DNA from: Marinospirillum sp.
GTDB taxonomy: Bacteria; Pseudomonadota; Gammaproteobacteria; Pseudomonadales; Halomonadaceae
Assembly: GCA_007119985.1 (NCBI GenBank)
Contig: SKOQ01000078.1
Location: 1-27,035 of the forward strand
DNA: 27,035 nt
Reading direction: 5' to 3'
A program made the position numbers and the translations under genes. The notes beneath the pieces were generated by a model, which ran no database searches, had not been told where the DNA came from, and was given only the letters and a program-made list of their open reading frames with translations. Every line of letters starts with the position of its first letter. Positions within the stretch are counted from its first letter, which is position 1. Shown here one piece after another: positions 8,494-16,652 of the stretch.

Positions 8494-9240
8494 ATGCAAC
8501 TCTTTATTGCTGATCTGCATCTGCAAGAAGATCGCCCTGAGATGACTCAGGGCTTTTTGCGTTTTCTGGCCACTGAGGCACGGCGCGCCGACGCTTTATA
8601 CATCCTCGGCGATTTTTTTAATGTCTGGGTTGGGGATGATGGTATGGAGCCTTACCATCACCAACTGGCGGCAGCGATGCAAGCCCTCAGCGATCATGGC
8701 ACCAAGATTTATCTGATGCATGGCAATCGCGATTTCACGATCGGCTCCCGCTTTTGTGCACTGGCAGGCTGCCAGCTACTGGGCGATCTGGAGCGGATTG
8801 ATACCGACAGTCCAGACCCGATCCTGCTCCAGCACGGTGATCTGCTCTGTACCGATGATATTGGCTACCAGCGCCTGCGGCGTTTTTTTCGCCAGCCAGT
8901 CATCAATTTCATTCTGCGCAACCTGCCGCTTAGTTGGCGGCAACGCATTGGCCGCACGACTCGCCAAGCCAGCAAAAGCAAGACACGCACCAAGCCAGTG
9001 CGCATCATTGATGTCAATCAGCAGGCTGTAGAGCAGGTCATGCTGGAACATCAGGTCAGGCGTATGATTCACGGCCACACTCACCGACCCCAGGTGCATC
9101 ACTTTTTGCTGACCGCCACTGAACCCGCTCAGGCTGCTGAACGCTGGGTGCTCGGCGACTGGAATGATCAGCAAGGCTGGCTGATTCGCAAGCAAGGCTC
9201 CCACCTCTCACTAGAATCCTTTCAATTCCAGGATCTTTGA
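8494..9240 (+). CDS. lpxH: UDP-2,3-diacylglucosamine diphosphatase
   Basis: Hydrolyses UDP-2,3-diacylglucosamine to lipid X and UMP in lipid A synthesis, at the inner face of the cytoplasmic membrane. The 248-residue calcineurin-type metallophosphoesterase shows all metal motifs in order: IADLHL (residues 4-9), ILGDFFNVWVGDD (about 38-50), MHGNRDF (about 75-81), LQHGDLLCTDD and the C-terminal IHGHTHRP. The Arg/Lys-rich region between residues 140 and 168 belongs to the helical insertion. No good SD precedes the ATG; with only 14 nt to ppiB, translation probably depends on coupling. No terminator is visible after it; the following 287 bp to the chemoreceptor hold no gene I can support. Confidence 0.95.
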   Translation: MQLFIADLHLQEDRPEMTQGFLRFLATEARRADALYILGDFFNVWVGDDGMEPYHHQLAAAMQALSDHGTKIYLMHGNRDFTIGSRFCALAGCQLLGDLERIDTDSPDPILLQHGDLLCTDDIGYQRLRRFFRQPVINFILRNLPLSWRQRIGRTTRQASKSKTRTKPVRIIDVNQQAVEQVMLEHQVRRMIHGHTHRPQVHHFLLTATEPAQAAERWVLGDWNDQQGWLIRKQGSHLSLESFQFQDL

Positions 9241-9527
9241 TCCACACGGACGCCAGATCAGCCTTGCATCAAAATAAGGCAAAATCACTCCAACAGGTCT
9301 AAGCTGCACCAAAATACAGCATCACTTGATCCCACATCATAAGCGACAAGTTCCTGCACCGTCCGGTCTGTCTTTGATGCGACTTCATCGCAAAAAAATG
9401 GTATGGATCTTGCTGTTTGCAGTGCAACATCCTTGCAGCAGCGGCTGATCTGAGGCCCAGTTCAGCACCTTGTACGATAAAAACAATAATTCGCGCTGCT
9501 TTTTCTTCTATGCCATGGAGAGAGACT

Positions 9528-11687
9528 ATGTCCTTAGTAAGCGATCAAATGCACCTGAGTAGCCGAGAACGCCGCTGGCTACCGTGGTTTGGCCAGAACG
9601 GCAAACTATCACTGGGCTGGAGCTGCTATCTGAATCGAGATATCTACCCAGTGATCGAGCAGATTTTTGAAGGCGTTGCCGATACCCGCGTCAAGCTCTT
9701 ACAAGAATGGAGTCAAACGCAATGGCGCTATCTTGAAGAACTGGCCGATCACATCGGTCACAGCAGCGATCTCAGCCAGCCAGATCTACTCCAAGGCAAG
9801 CAAGAGCATCTGATCGACTTCTCCGAGCTCTTTATTGTTGATGCTCAAGGCCAGCTGCTCAATTCCACTCGATCACAGCGCATCGGCCAGGTCCTCGAAG
9901 ATCCACAACAGCGTCGCGCCCTAGCCGCTGGCTTGCAGCAACCTTTTCTCCACGGCCCTTATCGTGATCCAGTCACACTCGCGCTCGGCCCCTCCACATC
10001 CAGCTTTCATGATGCCGTCACGCTGATGTTCTATCAGCCGATTCGTCAACAGGGGCGAGTGGTCGCTTGTCTTGCCGGACGGATTCCTAACGATGTGCTG
10101 GGCGATTTAATTCAACGCGAGGCAGGCCATGTGTATCCCGAATCAGGGGATAACTATATTTTTATGGTGGAATCGCGTTTTGATCCGCGCCTAGAGCCAG
10201 GCACGGCCCTATCGCGCTCGCGCTTTGAGGACAGCACCTTTTCACATGGCGAAAACCTCAAGCAAGGCATCCATACCGATTGGGGCGTGGTGAAGGTCAA
10301 AGAGCATACTGAATTAGAGCTGCGCTTTACCGATCCGGCCACCAAGCAGCTGCATCCTGGTGTACGCGAAACCATCGCCAAGGGCAGCAATCTCTTCATC
10401 ACCTACCCAGGCTACTCAGACTATCGCCATATCCCTGTCATCGGTAAGGGAGTGACCTTTCAGCTCCCCGGTTCACCCGATCGCTGGGGCATGATGTGCG
10501 AAGGCGATCTGGAAGAAGTCTATCGACGCCGCTCACTGAGTGTTGGCTTGATGAATACCTACTTACTGACTGTCAGTGGCTTTTTGGCCGCCACCACCTT
10601 GCTGCATAGCTTTGCACCACTGAGCACCCTGCCTCTTTTTGCGGTGAACTTTTTGCTGCTGCTGATCTCGGCTTGGGTTTTTGCTCAGCTTGGCCCCAAG
10701 CGCCTCGCTGATCGGATGCGTGAAACCACGCGGATTATTCGGACCTTAGCCGAAGGGGAAGGCAACCTGCGCCAACGCTTGGATCTGAACAAGCTCGCTC
10801 AGGATGAAAGTGGCAGTATGGGCCGCTGGCTGAATAGTTTTCTGGATAGCCTGGATGGCATTGTTGGCCGCGTGATTCACTCGACAGGCAATGTCAAACA
10901 GAATAACGACCAGCTGCTGCAGCGCACCCAGGAAGCCAGTGTCACCAGTCAAGAAGTCAGCCAGGTGGTCACCAAAATGCTCAGCTTGGTTGAGGAGCAG
11001 TTGCAAGAGATCGAGCAGGCTTCAGCCAGTGCCCATACCATGAAACAGGCGATGGATGATGTGGTTGAACAGGCGCGCATCCAGTTTGAGGCAGCTCAAG
11101 GCAGTACGCTCAAAATCCGTGAAGTTGTTGATACCACAGCCAATCGAGTGCAGAAGCTCAATAGCCGGATGGGTGAAATCGGCCAGATTGTCGATATGAT
11201 CACCGAGGTCACCGATCAGACCAACCTGCTGGCTTTGAATGCCGCCATCGAAGCTGCACGGGCCGGAGAAGCCGGGCGAGGCTTTGCCGTCGTCGCGGAT
11301 GAAGTGCGTTCTTTAGCCAGCCGCACGGCTGAAGCCGCCGCAGAAATCCAGCAAACCGTCCACGGCCTCCAGCAAGAAACACGAGGTGCCGTGGCTTACA
11401 TGGAAGAAGGGGTCAAGGAGGTGGATCAGCGCCTCAATGACACCGAGGCACAAAGCCAAGAAAACACCGAACTCCATCAAGCTGTTGAGCAGATGTTCAG
11501 CATCATCACCCAGCTCAGCGAGCGCAGCCACTACTATGGCTCGTCGATGCGTCAGGTTGAGGTCGCCTCAGCAGAGCTGAACAATGTGATGCATGAGCTG
11601 CAGCACTCAGCCCATTCGGTGCGCTATTCTGCCGATGCGCTGCAACAGCTGGTCAGCAAATTTAGTGTCAGCGAACACAGCCGCTAA
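9528..11687 (+). CDS. Methyl-accepting chemotaxis protein with N-terminal Cache-like sensor
   Basis: A 719-residue chemoreceptor that should signal to CheA/CheW. Residues 1-335 form a large sensor region with Cache/PDC-like features (coiled start around NRDIYPVIEQIFEGVADTR, ELFIVDAQGQLLNSTRSQRIGQ, DAVTLMFYQPIR, GVTFQLPGSPDRWGMMCEGDLEEVYRRR). Two membrane helices follow, about 340-361 and 368-389, then a HAMP-like linker and the signalling domain, with the highly conserved hairpin tip around TNLLALNAAIEAARAGEAGRGFAV near residue 565. There is no hydrophobic segment before the sensor, which is unusual for Cache receptors. A longer reading from TTG at 9417 lacks an SD, while GGAG lies seven bases before the ATG at 9528. 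No CheR/CheB-binding pentapeptide ends the protein. Ligand unknown. Confidence 0.9.
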   Translation: MSLVSDQMHLSSRERRWLPWFGQNGKLSLGWSCYLNRDIYPVIEQIFEGVADTRVKLLQEWSQTQWRYLEELADHIGHSSDLSQPDLLQGKQEHLIDFSELFIVDAQGQLLNSTRSQRIGQVLEDPQQRRALAAGLQQPFLHGPYRDPVTLALGPSTSSFHDAVTLMFYQPIRQQGRVVACLAGRIPNDVLGDLIQREAGHVYPESGDNYIFMVESRFDPRLEPGTALSRSRFEDSTFSHGENLKQGIHTDWGVVKVKEHTELELRFTDPATKQLHPGVRETIAKGSNLFITYPGYSDYRHIPVIGKGVTFQLPGSPDRWGMMCEGDLEEVYRRRSLSVGLMNTYLLTVSGFLAATTLLHSFAPLSTLPLFAVNFLLLLISAWVFAQLGPKRLADRMRETTRIIRTLAEGEGNLRQRLDLNKLAQDESGSMGRWLNSFLDSLDGIVGRVIHSTGNVKQNNDQLLQRTQEASVTSQEVSQVVTKMLSLVEEQLQEIEQASASAHTMKQAMDDVVEQARIQFEAAQGSTLKIREVVDTTANRVQKLNSRMGEIGQIVDMITEVTDQTNLLALNAAIEAARAGEAGRGFAVVADEVRSLASRTAEAAAEIQQTVHGLQQETRGAVAYMEEGVKEVDQRLNDTEAQSQENTELHQAVEQMFSIITQLSERSHYYGSSMRQVEVASAELNNVMHELQHSAHSVRYSADALQQLVSKFSVSEHSR

Positions 11688-11735
11688 CGCTCTTTCAGCC
11701 CAGCGCACACTGGGTTGAAAACCCGCCTCTTTTTT

Positions 11736-11759
11736 GCCAGCCTCAGCCGCTGGCTTTTT
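11736..11759 (+). terminator. Terminator after the chemoreceptor gene
   Basis: GCCAGC / GCTGGC with a 7-base loop, followed by TTTTT. A second, weaker hairpin (CCCAG / CTGGG, about 11700-11715) lies just upstream, so termination may be two-stage. Confidence 0.7.
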
Positions 11760-11939
11760 CAATTCTGGCTTGACAAGTTCGCTGGAATGTTCGACTCTAA
11801 GGCCAAGTTCAAACACTTGTATGAAAAAACTGTTTGATACGCAAGCTGTTTAGATGCCCCTGATCAACAAGCCGGTCCTTCTTCTTGAGAAGATGAACCG
11901 AGATCAGATTTCTTACAACAAAAAGCTGGAGATCACACG

Positions 11940-14087
11940 ATGATTTACCAAGGCAAAGCCATTCGGGTGCAAGCCCTCGGCGATGGGAATGCAGAACTGA
12001 CTTTTGACTTGCAAGACGAGTCAATCAACAAGCTGAGCAGTGCCGTTATTTTAGAGCTTGAAGAGGCTGTCAAAGCCCTGCAAGCCCAAAGTGATATTCA
12101 AGGTCTGATGATCAGCAGCGCCAAGGATGTTTTCATTGTTGGTGCCGACATCACTGAATTCCACGGTATCTTCGGCAAGGACGAAGACTACCTGGTTGAG
12201 ATGAACCTAAAGGTTCACCAACTCTTCAACACCATTGAAGATCTGCCCTATCCCACAGTCACTGCGATCAACGGTTTGGCACTGGGTGGCGGCTGCGAAA
12301 TGCTGCTGACCACGGACTTCCGTGTGATGGCTGAAGGCGCCAAAATCGGCCTGCCTGAAACCAAACTCGGCATCATCCCCGGCTGGGGCGGCTGCGTTCG
12401 TCTGCCACGCCTGATCGGTGCGGATAATGCCATTGAGTGGATTGCCGGTGGTACTGAGAACAAAGCCGCCGCAGCCCTGAAAGTGGGTGCAGTTGATGCT
12501 GTTGTTGCACCTGCACTGCTGCGTGAAGCCGCACTGGATCTGCTCGCTGAAGCTCGTGCTGGCAACATCAACTGGGAAGCCAAGCGTGCTGAGAAAAAAG
12601 CACCTCTGCGTCTGAACCCTGTTGAGTCGATGATGGTGTTTGAAACCGCCAAAGGCTTTGTTGCCGGTAAAGCTGGCCCTCACTACCCAGCACCGGTTGA
12701 AGCGATCAAGGCCATTCAAAAGGGCGCAACAGCCGGTCGTGAAAAGGCCCAAGAAATTGAAGCCAAGATCTTCGCTAAAATGGCCAAGACCGAGGTGTGC
12801 TTCAACCTGGTCGGCCTCTTCCTCAGCGATCAGCTGATCAAGAAAAAAGCTTCGGCCTATGAGAAGCAGGTTTCTGCTGTCAAGAAAGCAGCCGTACTGG
12901 GTGCCGGTATCATGGGTGGCGGTGTCGCCTACCAGTCTGCCTCCAAAGGCACGCCTATCATGATGAAAGACATCAATGAAGCGGCACTGCAACTGGGCCT
13001 GAAAGAAGCCAGCAAGCTGCTTGGCAAGCAGGTTGAGCGCAAAAAAATCACACCCGCACAAATGGCAGAAGCACTGGGCCGTATTCGCCCTACGCTGTCC
13101 TATGGTGACTTTGCTGATGTTGAGCTGACTGTAGAAGCGGTTGTTGAGAATCCCAAAATCAAGGCAGCCGTCTTGGCTGAGCTGGAAGACAAGGTCGCGG
13201 AAGATGCCATCATCACCTCGAACACCTCAACCATCTCGATCACCAGCCTGGCTGAAAACCTGAAGCGCCCAGAAAACTTCTGCGGTATGCACTTCTTTAA
13301 CCCTGTTCACCGTATGCCTTTGGTTGAAGTCATTCGTGGCGAAAAATCATCTGAAAAAGCCATTGCCGCGACGGTGACCTACGCCAAGCAAATGGGCAAA
13401 ACGCCTATCGTCGTCAATGACTGCCCCGGCTTCCTGGTCAACCGTGTCCTCTTCCCTTACTTTGGTGGCTTTATCGGCCTGGTTGAGCATGGCGCAGACT
13501 TCCAAAAAGTCGACAAGGTTATGGAGAAGTTTGGCTGGCCGATGGGCCCAGCTTACCTGCTTGATGTCGTCGGTCTGGACACCGCAGTTCACGCCAATGA
13601 CGTCATGGCAGAAGGCTTCCCTGATCGCATGAAGCGTGATGGCAAAACTGTCCTGAACATCATGTACGAAGCAGGCCGCTTGGGTCAGAAGAATGCGACC
13701 GGTTTCTACAAGTATGAAGAAGACCGTAAAGGCAAGCCGAAGAAGGTGGCCGATGCATCAACCTATGGCTTGATCGAGCCGCTGATCCAAGACAAGCGCG
13801 AACTGACTGACGAGCAGATTATTGCACGCATGATGGTGCCTCTGTGCCTGGAGACAGTCCGCTGCCTCGAAGATGGCATCGTTGAAACCGCAGCAGAAGC
13901 AGATATGGCGCTGATCTACGGCATTGGCTTCCCTCCCTTCCGTGGTGGTGCGCTGCGTTACATTGACGCGATGGGTGTTGACGCTTTTGTTCAGCTTGCT
14001 GATTCCTTGGCCGATCTCGGCCCGCTTTATCACGTGACTGACAAGCTGCGTGAGATGGCCGCCCAAGGCAAGCGTTTCTACGCTTAA
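11940..14087 (+). CDS. fadB: Fatty acid oxidation complex alpha subunit
   Basis: The 715-residue multifunctional alpha chain of the beta-oxidation complex: enoyl-CoA hydratase/isomerase at the N-terminus and 3-hydroxyacyl-CoA dehydrogenase at the C-terminus. The hydratase part has IVGADITEFHG, ALGGGCEML and LPETKLGIIPGWGG, carrying the two catalytic glutamates. The NAD-binding motif LGAGIMGGG begins near residue 320, and CGMHFFNPVHRMPLVEVIRG carries the catalytic His of the dehydrogenase. GGAG lies eight bases before the ATG. fadA follows after 24 nt, giving the classical fadBA operon. The 180 bp between the upstream terminator and the gene contain TTGACA at 11770-11775, but no convincing -10 and no clear FadR/PsrA site. 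Confidence 0.97.
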   Translation: MIYQGKAIRVQALGDGNAELTFDLQDESINKLSSAVILELEEAVKALQAQSDIQGLMISSAKDVFIVGADITEFHGIFGKDEDYLVEMNLKVHQLFNTIEDLPYPTVTAINGLALGGGCEMLLTTDFRVMAEGAKIGLPETKLGIIPGWGGCVRLPRLIGADNAIEWIAGGTENKAAAALKVGAVDAVVAPALLREAALDLLAEARAGNINWEAKRAEKKAPLRLNPVESMMVFETAKGFVAGKAGPHYPAPVEAIKAIQKGATAGREKAQEIEAKIFAKMAKTEVCFNLVGLFLSDQLIKKKASAYEKQVSAVKKAAVLGAGIMGGGVAYQSASKGTPIMMKDINEAALQLGLKEASKLLGKQVERKKITPAQMAEALGRIRPTLSYGDFADVELTVEAVVENPKIKAAVLAELEDKVAEDAIITSNTSTISITSLAENLKRPENFCGMHFFNPVHRMPLVEVIRGEKSSEKAIAATVTYAKQMGKTPIVVNDCPGFLVNRVLFPYFGGFIGLVEHGADFQKVDKVMEKFGWPMGPAYLLDVVGLDTAVHANDVMAEGFPDRMKRDGKTVLNIMYEAGRLGQKNATGFYKYEEDRKGKPKKVADASTYGLIEPLIQDKRELTDEQIIARMMVPLCLETVRCLEDGIVETAAEADMALIYGIGFPPFRGGALRYIDAMGVDAFVQLADSLADLGPLYHVTDKLREMAAQGKRFYA

Positions 14088-14111
14088 TCAACCGAATTCA
14101 GGAGAATAATA

Positions 14112-15287
14112 ATGAGTCTTCAACCTCGTGATATCGTCGTCGTTGATGGTGTGCGCACCGCGATGGGCAAAGCCAAAAACGGTGCCTTCCGCAATGTTCG
14201 TGCAGAAAACCTGTCCGCTGCTGTGATGCAAGCGCTGTTTGATCGCAACCCCAATCTGAATCCTGCTGAACTGCAAGATATCATCTGGGGCTGCGTCAAC
14301 CAGACACTGGAGCAGTCAATGAACGTCGCACGTAATGCGGCCATCATGACCGGTATCCCCTTGTCTGTTCCTGCACAAACAGTGAACCGTCTGTGCGGCT
14401 CGTCGATGACGGCACTGCACATCGCTGGTGCGAACATCCAGGCTGGCCTGGGTGATTTTTACCTGATCGGTGGTGTGGAGCATATGGATCACGTGCCTAT
14501 GGCACATGGCGTGGACGTCAACCCAGCCGCAAGCAAATACGCAGCCAAGGCCGCGATGATGATGGGTCTAACTGCAGAACTGCTCGGTAAGATGCATGGT
14601 ATCAGCCGTCAGCAGCAAGATGAGATGGGCGCACGCTCACACCGTCTGGCCTATGAAGCCACACTCGAAGGTCGTTTCAAGAAAGAAATCATTGGCGTTG
14701 AAGGCCATGATGCAGAAGGTCGTCGCAAGATGATTCTGCAAGACGAAGTGATTCGTCCAGAAACGACCGTCGAGACGCTGGCGCAGCTCAAGCCTGTGTT
14801 TGATCCACGCAACGGTACCGTCACTGCGGGCACCTCGTCTGCCCTGTCTGTGGGTGCCTCTGCCATGCTGCTGATGAGCTACGAAAAAGCGCAAGCATTG
14901 GGCCTGAAGCCGCTGGCAAAAGTGCGCTCAATGGGCGTAGCTGGCTGCGATCCATCCATCATGGGCTATGGCCCAGTTCCTGCCTCTAAGCAGGCACTGA
15001 AAGCCGCTGGCCTGACTGTTGATGATATCGATATTGTTGAGCTGAACGAAGCCTTTGCTGCACAAGGTCTGCCCGTTCTGAAAGATCTCAAACTCATCGA
15101 CAAGATGGAAGAGAAGGTCAACCTGAATGGCGGTGCGATTGCACTGGGTCACCCACTGGGATGCTCAGGCTCACGTATCTGCACCACCTTACTGAATGTC
15201 ATGGAACAGCGTGATGCCACCTTCGGCCTCGCGACCATGTGTATCGGTATGGGTCAGGGTGTTGCCACGGTCTTTGAACGCCTGTAA
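14112..15287 (+). CDS. fadA: 3-ketoacyl-CoA thiolase, beta subunit of the fatty acid oxidation complex
   Basis: Cleaves 3-ketoacyl-CoA with CoA to give acetyl-CoA and a shortened acyl-CoA, forming the complex with FadB. The 391-residue thiolase has the nucleophilic Cys95 in NRLCGSS, the loop NEAFAAQ, the GHPLGCSGSR block with the catalytic His and the C-terminal CIGMGQG with the second active-site Cys. Length and motifs match FadA rather than FadI or acetoacetyl-CoA thiolases. AGGAG lies about seven bases before ATG. It is the last gene of the fadBA unit and is followed by a strong symmetric terminator. Confidence 0.97.
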   Translation: MSLQPRDIVVVDGVRTAMGKAKNGAFRNVRAENLSAAVMQALFDRNPNLNPAELQDIIWGCVNQTLEQSMNVARNAAIMTGIPLSVPAQTVNRLCGSSMTALHIAGANIQAGLGDFYLIGGVEHMDHVPMAHGVDVNPAASKYAAKAAMMMGLTAELLGKMHGISRQQQDEMGARSHRLAYEATLEGRFKKEIIGVEGHDAEGRRKMILQDEVIRPETTVETLAQLKPVFDPRNGTVTAGTSSALSVGASAMLLMSYEKAQALGLKPLAKVRSMGVAGCDPSIMGYGPVPASKQALKAAGLTVDDIDIVELNEAFAAQGLPVLKDLKLIDKMEEKVNLNGGAIALGHPLGCSGSRICTTLLNVMEQRDATFGLATMCIGMGQGVATVFERL

Positions 15288-15313
15288 GACTGACAGCAAG
15301 ACACGCCGTAAAA

Positions 15314-15342
15314 AAAGCCACTCCCAAGGGAGTGGCTTTATT
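15314..15342. terminator. Bidirectional terminator between fadA and the convergent dehydrogenase gene
   Basis: A perfect 12-bp stem (AAAGCCACTCCC / GGGAGTGGCTTT) with an AA loop, T-rich on one side and A-rich on the other. It serves fadA on the plus strand and the short-chain dehydrogenase on the minus strand. Confidence 0.88.
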
Positions 15343-15376
15343 GTTTCTGGGTGCGGCGCCTCAATGAGTGCAACGA

Positions 15377-16138
15377 CTAGATACGCAGCGCACCGTCGCA
15401 TTCGATCACACGACCAGAGAAGTACTCATTCTCGATAATATAGCGCACAGACAGTGCTATCTCTGATGGCTCGCCTAAACGCTTCAGCGGAATGCCAGCC
15501 GTAATCTTACCCAATACCTCTTCTGGCATCGCGGCCACCATCTCCGTGGCAATAAAGCCAGGAGCGATCGCACCAGTGCGGATGCCATAGCGCGCCAGCT
15601 CTTTAGCCCAGGTCACGGCCATAGCGACCACACCGGCCTTGGCCGCCGAGTAGTTGGTCTGCCCCATGTTGCCCGCACGCGAAATAGAAGAGATGTTGAT
15701 AATCACGCCCTTCTTGCCCCGCTTGATCATCTGCGCAGCGGCTTCACGGCCACACAGGAACACACCCGTCAGGTTGACATCTAAAACCTGCTGCCAGCTC
15801 GACAGGCTCATCTTCTTCACGATTTCGCCGTCTTTGGCTTTGATCAACAAGCCATCACGAGTAATACCCGCATTGTTAACCAGTGCATCTAAGGTGCCAA
15901 AATCACGCACGATCTGCTCAAAAGTCTGCTCAACCACAGGCTCATCAGCCACATTCGCCAAATAGTAGTGGGCTTCGCTTCCGGCTTCTTTCACCAGCGC
16001 AACGGTTTCTTGCAATTTTTCTTCATTCAAATCAATTAAGGCCAGCTTGGCCCCCTGAGCTGCCAGCTCAAGCGCCATAGCGCGTCCAAGACCCTGGCCG
16101 CCACCTGTAATCGCGATCACCGCATTCTTCACTTGCAT
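15377..16138 (-). CDS. Short-chain dehydrogenase/reductase, FabG-like, probably NAD-dependent
   Basis: A classical SDR of about 253 residues. Counting from the first of two adjacent Met codons (16141), TGGGQGLG occupies 12-19, NNAG 89-92, and the catalytic set is S151, Y164 and K168 (YSAAK). The APGFIATEM and final IECDGALRI segments resemble FabG-type 3-oxoacyl reductases. Asp37 at the end of the second strand favours NAD(H) over NADP(H), which is unlike housekeeping FabG and fits a catabolic 3-hydroxyacyl dehydrogenase role. No acyl carrier protein or other fab gene is nearby; it converges on fadBA. AGGTG is better spaced to the second ATG (16138), chosen here. Substrate unproved. Confidence 0.82.
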   Translation of the reverse strand: MQVKNAVIAITGGGQGLGRAMALELAAQGAKLALIDLNEEKLQETVALVKEAGSEAHYYLANVADEPVVEQTFEQIVRDFGTLDALVNNAGITRDGLLIKAKDGEIVKKMSLSSWQQVLDVNLTGVFLCGREAAAQMIKRGKKGVIINISSISRAGNMGQTNYSAAKAGVVAMAVTWAKELARYGIRTGAIAPGFIATEMVAAMPEEVLGKITAGIPLKRLGEPSEIALSVRYIIENEYFSGRVIECDGALRI

Positions 16139-16141
16139 CAT

Positions 16142-16456
16142 TCACCTCGCAGTATTTGAAAAGCACTTTTCAAAAGCGCTTTAAAAAAGTACCTACAAAA
16201 AAGGACTGACCAGCTCAGCTGTTCTTTTAATATCTGAGCTGGGAATCTCCAGTAAACACAGCTTGAAGCAGGTGACTCCACCCTGTCAGTGAGTTCACTT
16301 ATGACAATATAGCGCATCATCTCGCAGATGCGAAATACCCAACCCCACAGATCTGCAAAAAAGAATGACCTAGAAGTCTGCCGCATTAAGACTTAAGTTG
16401 CAGATTTCATCAAAGCGTCTTACTTTGATGCCAATCTGACCATTTAAATCTGGAGT
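16142..16456. other. Intergenic region between divergent SDR and chrA genes, up to the repeat element
   Basis: No gene is supported here. It should hold promoters for both directions, but no strong -35/-10 pair stands out. It contains three inverted repeats: CCAGCTCAG / CTGAGCTGG (16210-16242), CGCATC / GATGCG with 8 bases between (16313-16332), and CATCAAAG / CTTTGATG with 7 between (16408-16430). A GGAG at 16452-16455 looks like the former Shine-Dalgarno of chrA. Confidence 0.6.
16408..16430. promoter_or_regulatory. Inverted repeat, candidate operator upstream of chrA
   Basis: Perfect 8-7-8 inverted repeat CATCAAAG-cgtctta-CTTTGATG, centred 33 bp before the ancestral chrA SD. The size suits a dimeric repressor or a short RNA hairpin; no T tract follows, so it is not a terminator. 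The cognate regulator is not in the window. Confidence 0.4.
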
Positions 16457-16652
16457 CTAAGGAGCCTCGGATCAATATCATGAGCACAGGTCAGGGCAGC
16501 ATTCGTTCCAGAGGAATTGCTGCAGTTCCTACATCCATGTCGGTCGCAGGCGAAATTGAACGAAAAAGCGGAGTTGACACGGAGTCAATGAGCATGGAGG
16601 CCAATTTCAACGCAGTATAAGCAAGCGCAATAGTTAATCAGGGGTTTCCTAA
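16457..16652. mobile_element. MITE-like palindromic repeat, copy A (long form)
   Basis: A 188-bp element (16461-16648) between CTAA duplications at 16457-16460 and 16649-16652. Its ends are imperfect inverted repeats (GGAGCCTCGGAT left; GAAACCCCTGAT read inward from the right). It aligns along its length with copy B at 21869-22017, apart from about 50 additional bases (16496-16548) that contain a hairpin GCAGCA...TTCC/GGAA...TGCTGC. Inside are a GGCGAAATTG / CAATTTCAACGC pair and the hairpin TTGAC-acgga-GTCAA. It has no coding capacity. YTAR-type target duplications are typical of the IS5 group, so a non-autonomous IS5-family derivative is inferred; the parent IS is not seen. Confidence 0.75.
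16640..16644 (+). promoter_or_regulatory. Shine-Dalgarno of chrA supplied by the repeat element
   Basis: AGGGG lies eight bases before the chrA ATG and is part of the right end of repeat copy A. The likely original SD, GGAG at 16452-16455, is now about 200 bases from the start codon. Confidence 0.6.

Noticed and set aside
9417..9527. Upstream TTG extension of the chemoreceptor
   Set aside because: No SD or conserved sequence; the ATG at 9528 has GGAG at ideal spacing, and the extension does not add a membrane helix.
11809..11837. TCAAAC...GTTTGA inverted repeat upstream of fadB as a FadR or PsrA operator
   Set aside because: The 17-base gap is too long for the known PsrA arrangement, and no close FadR consensus is seen.
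12207..13061. Long open frame (284 codons) antisense to fadB
   Set aside because: Opposite a strongly conserved gene; Cys/Phe/Gly/His-rich, low-complexity translation typical of a reverse-strand shadow, with no SD.
16398..16426. TTGCAG-N17-TACTTT as the chrA promoter
   Set aside because: Only three of six matches in each box; reported as uncertain rather than as a feature.
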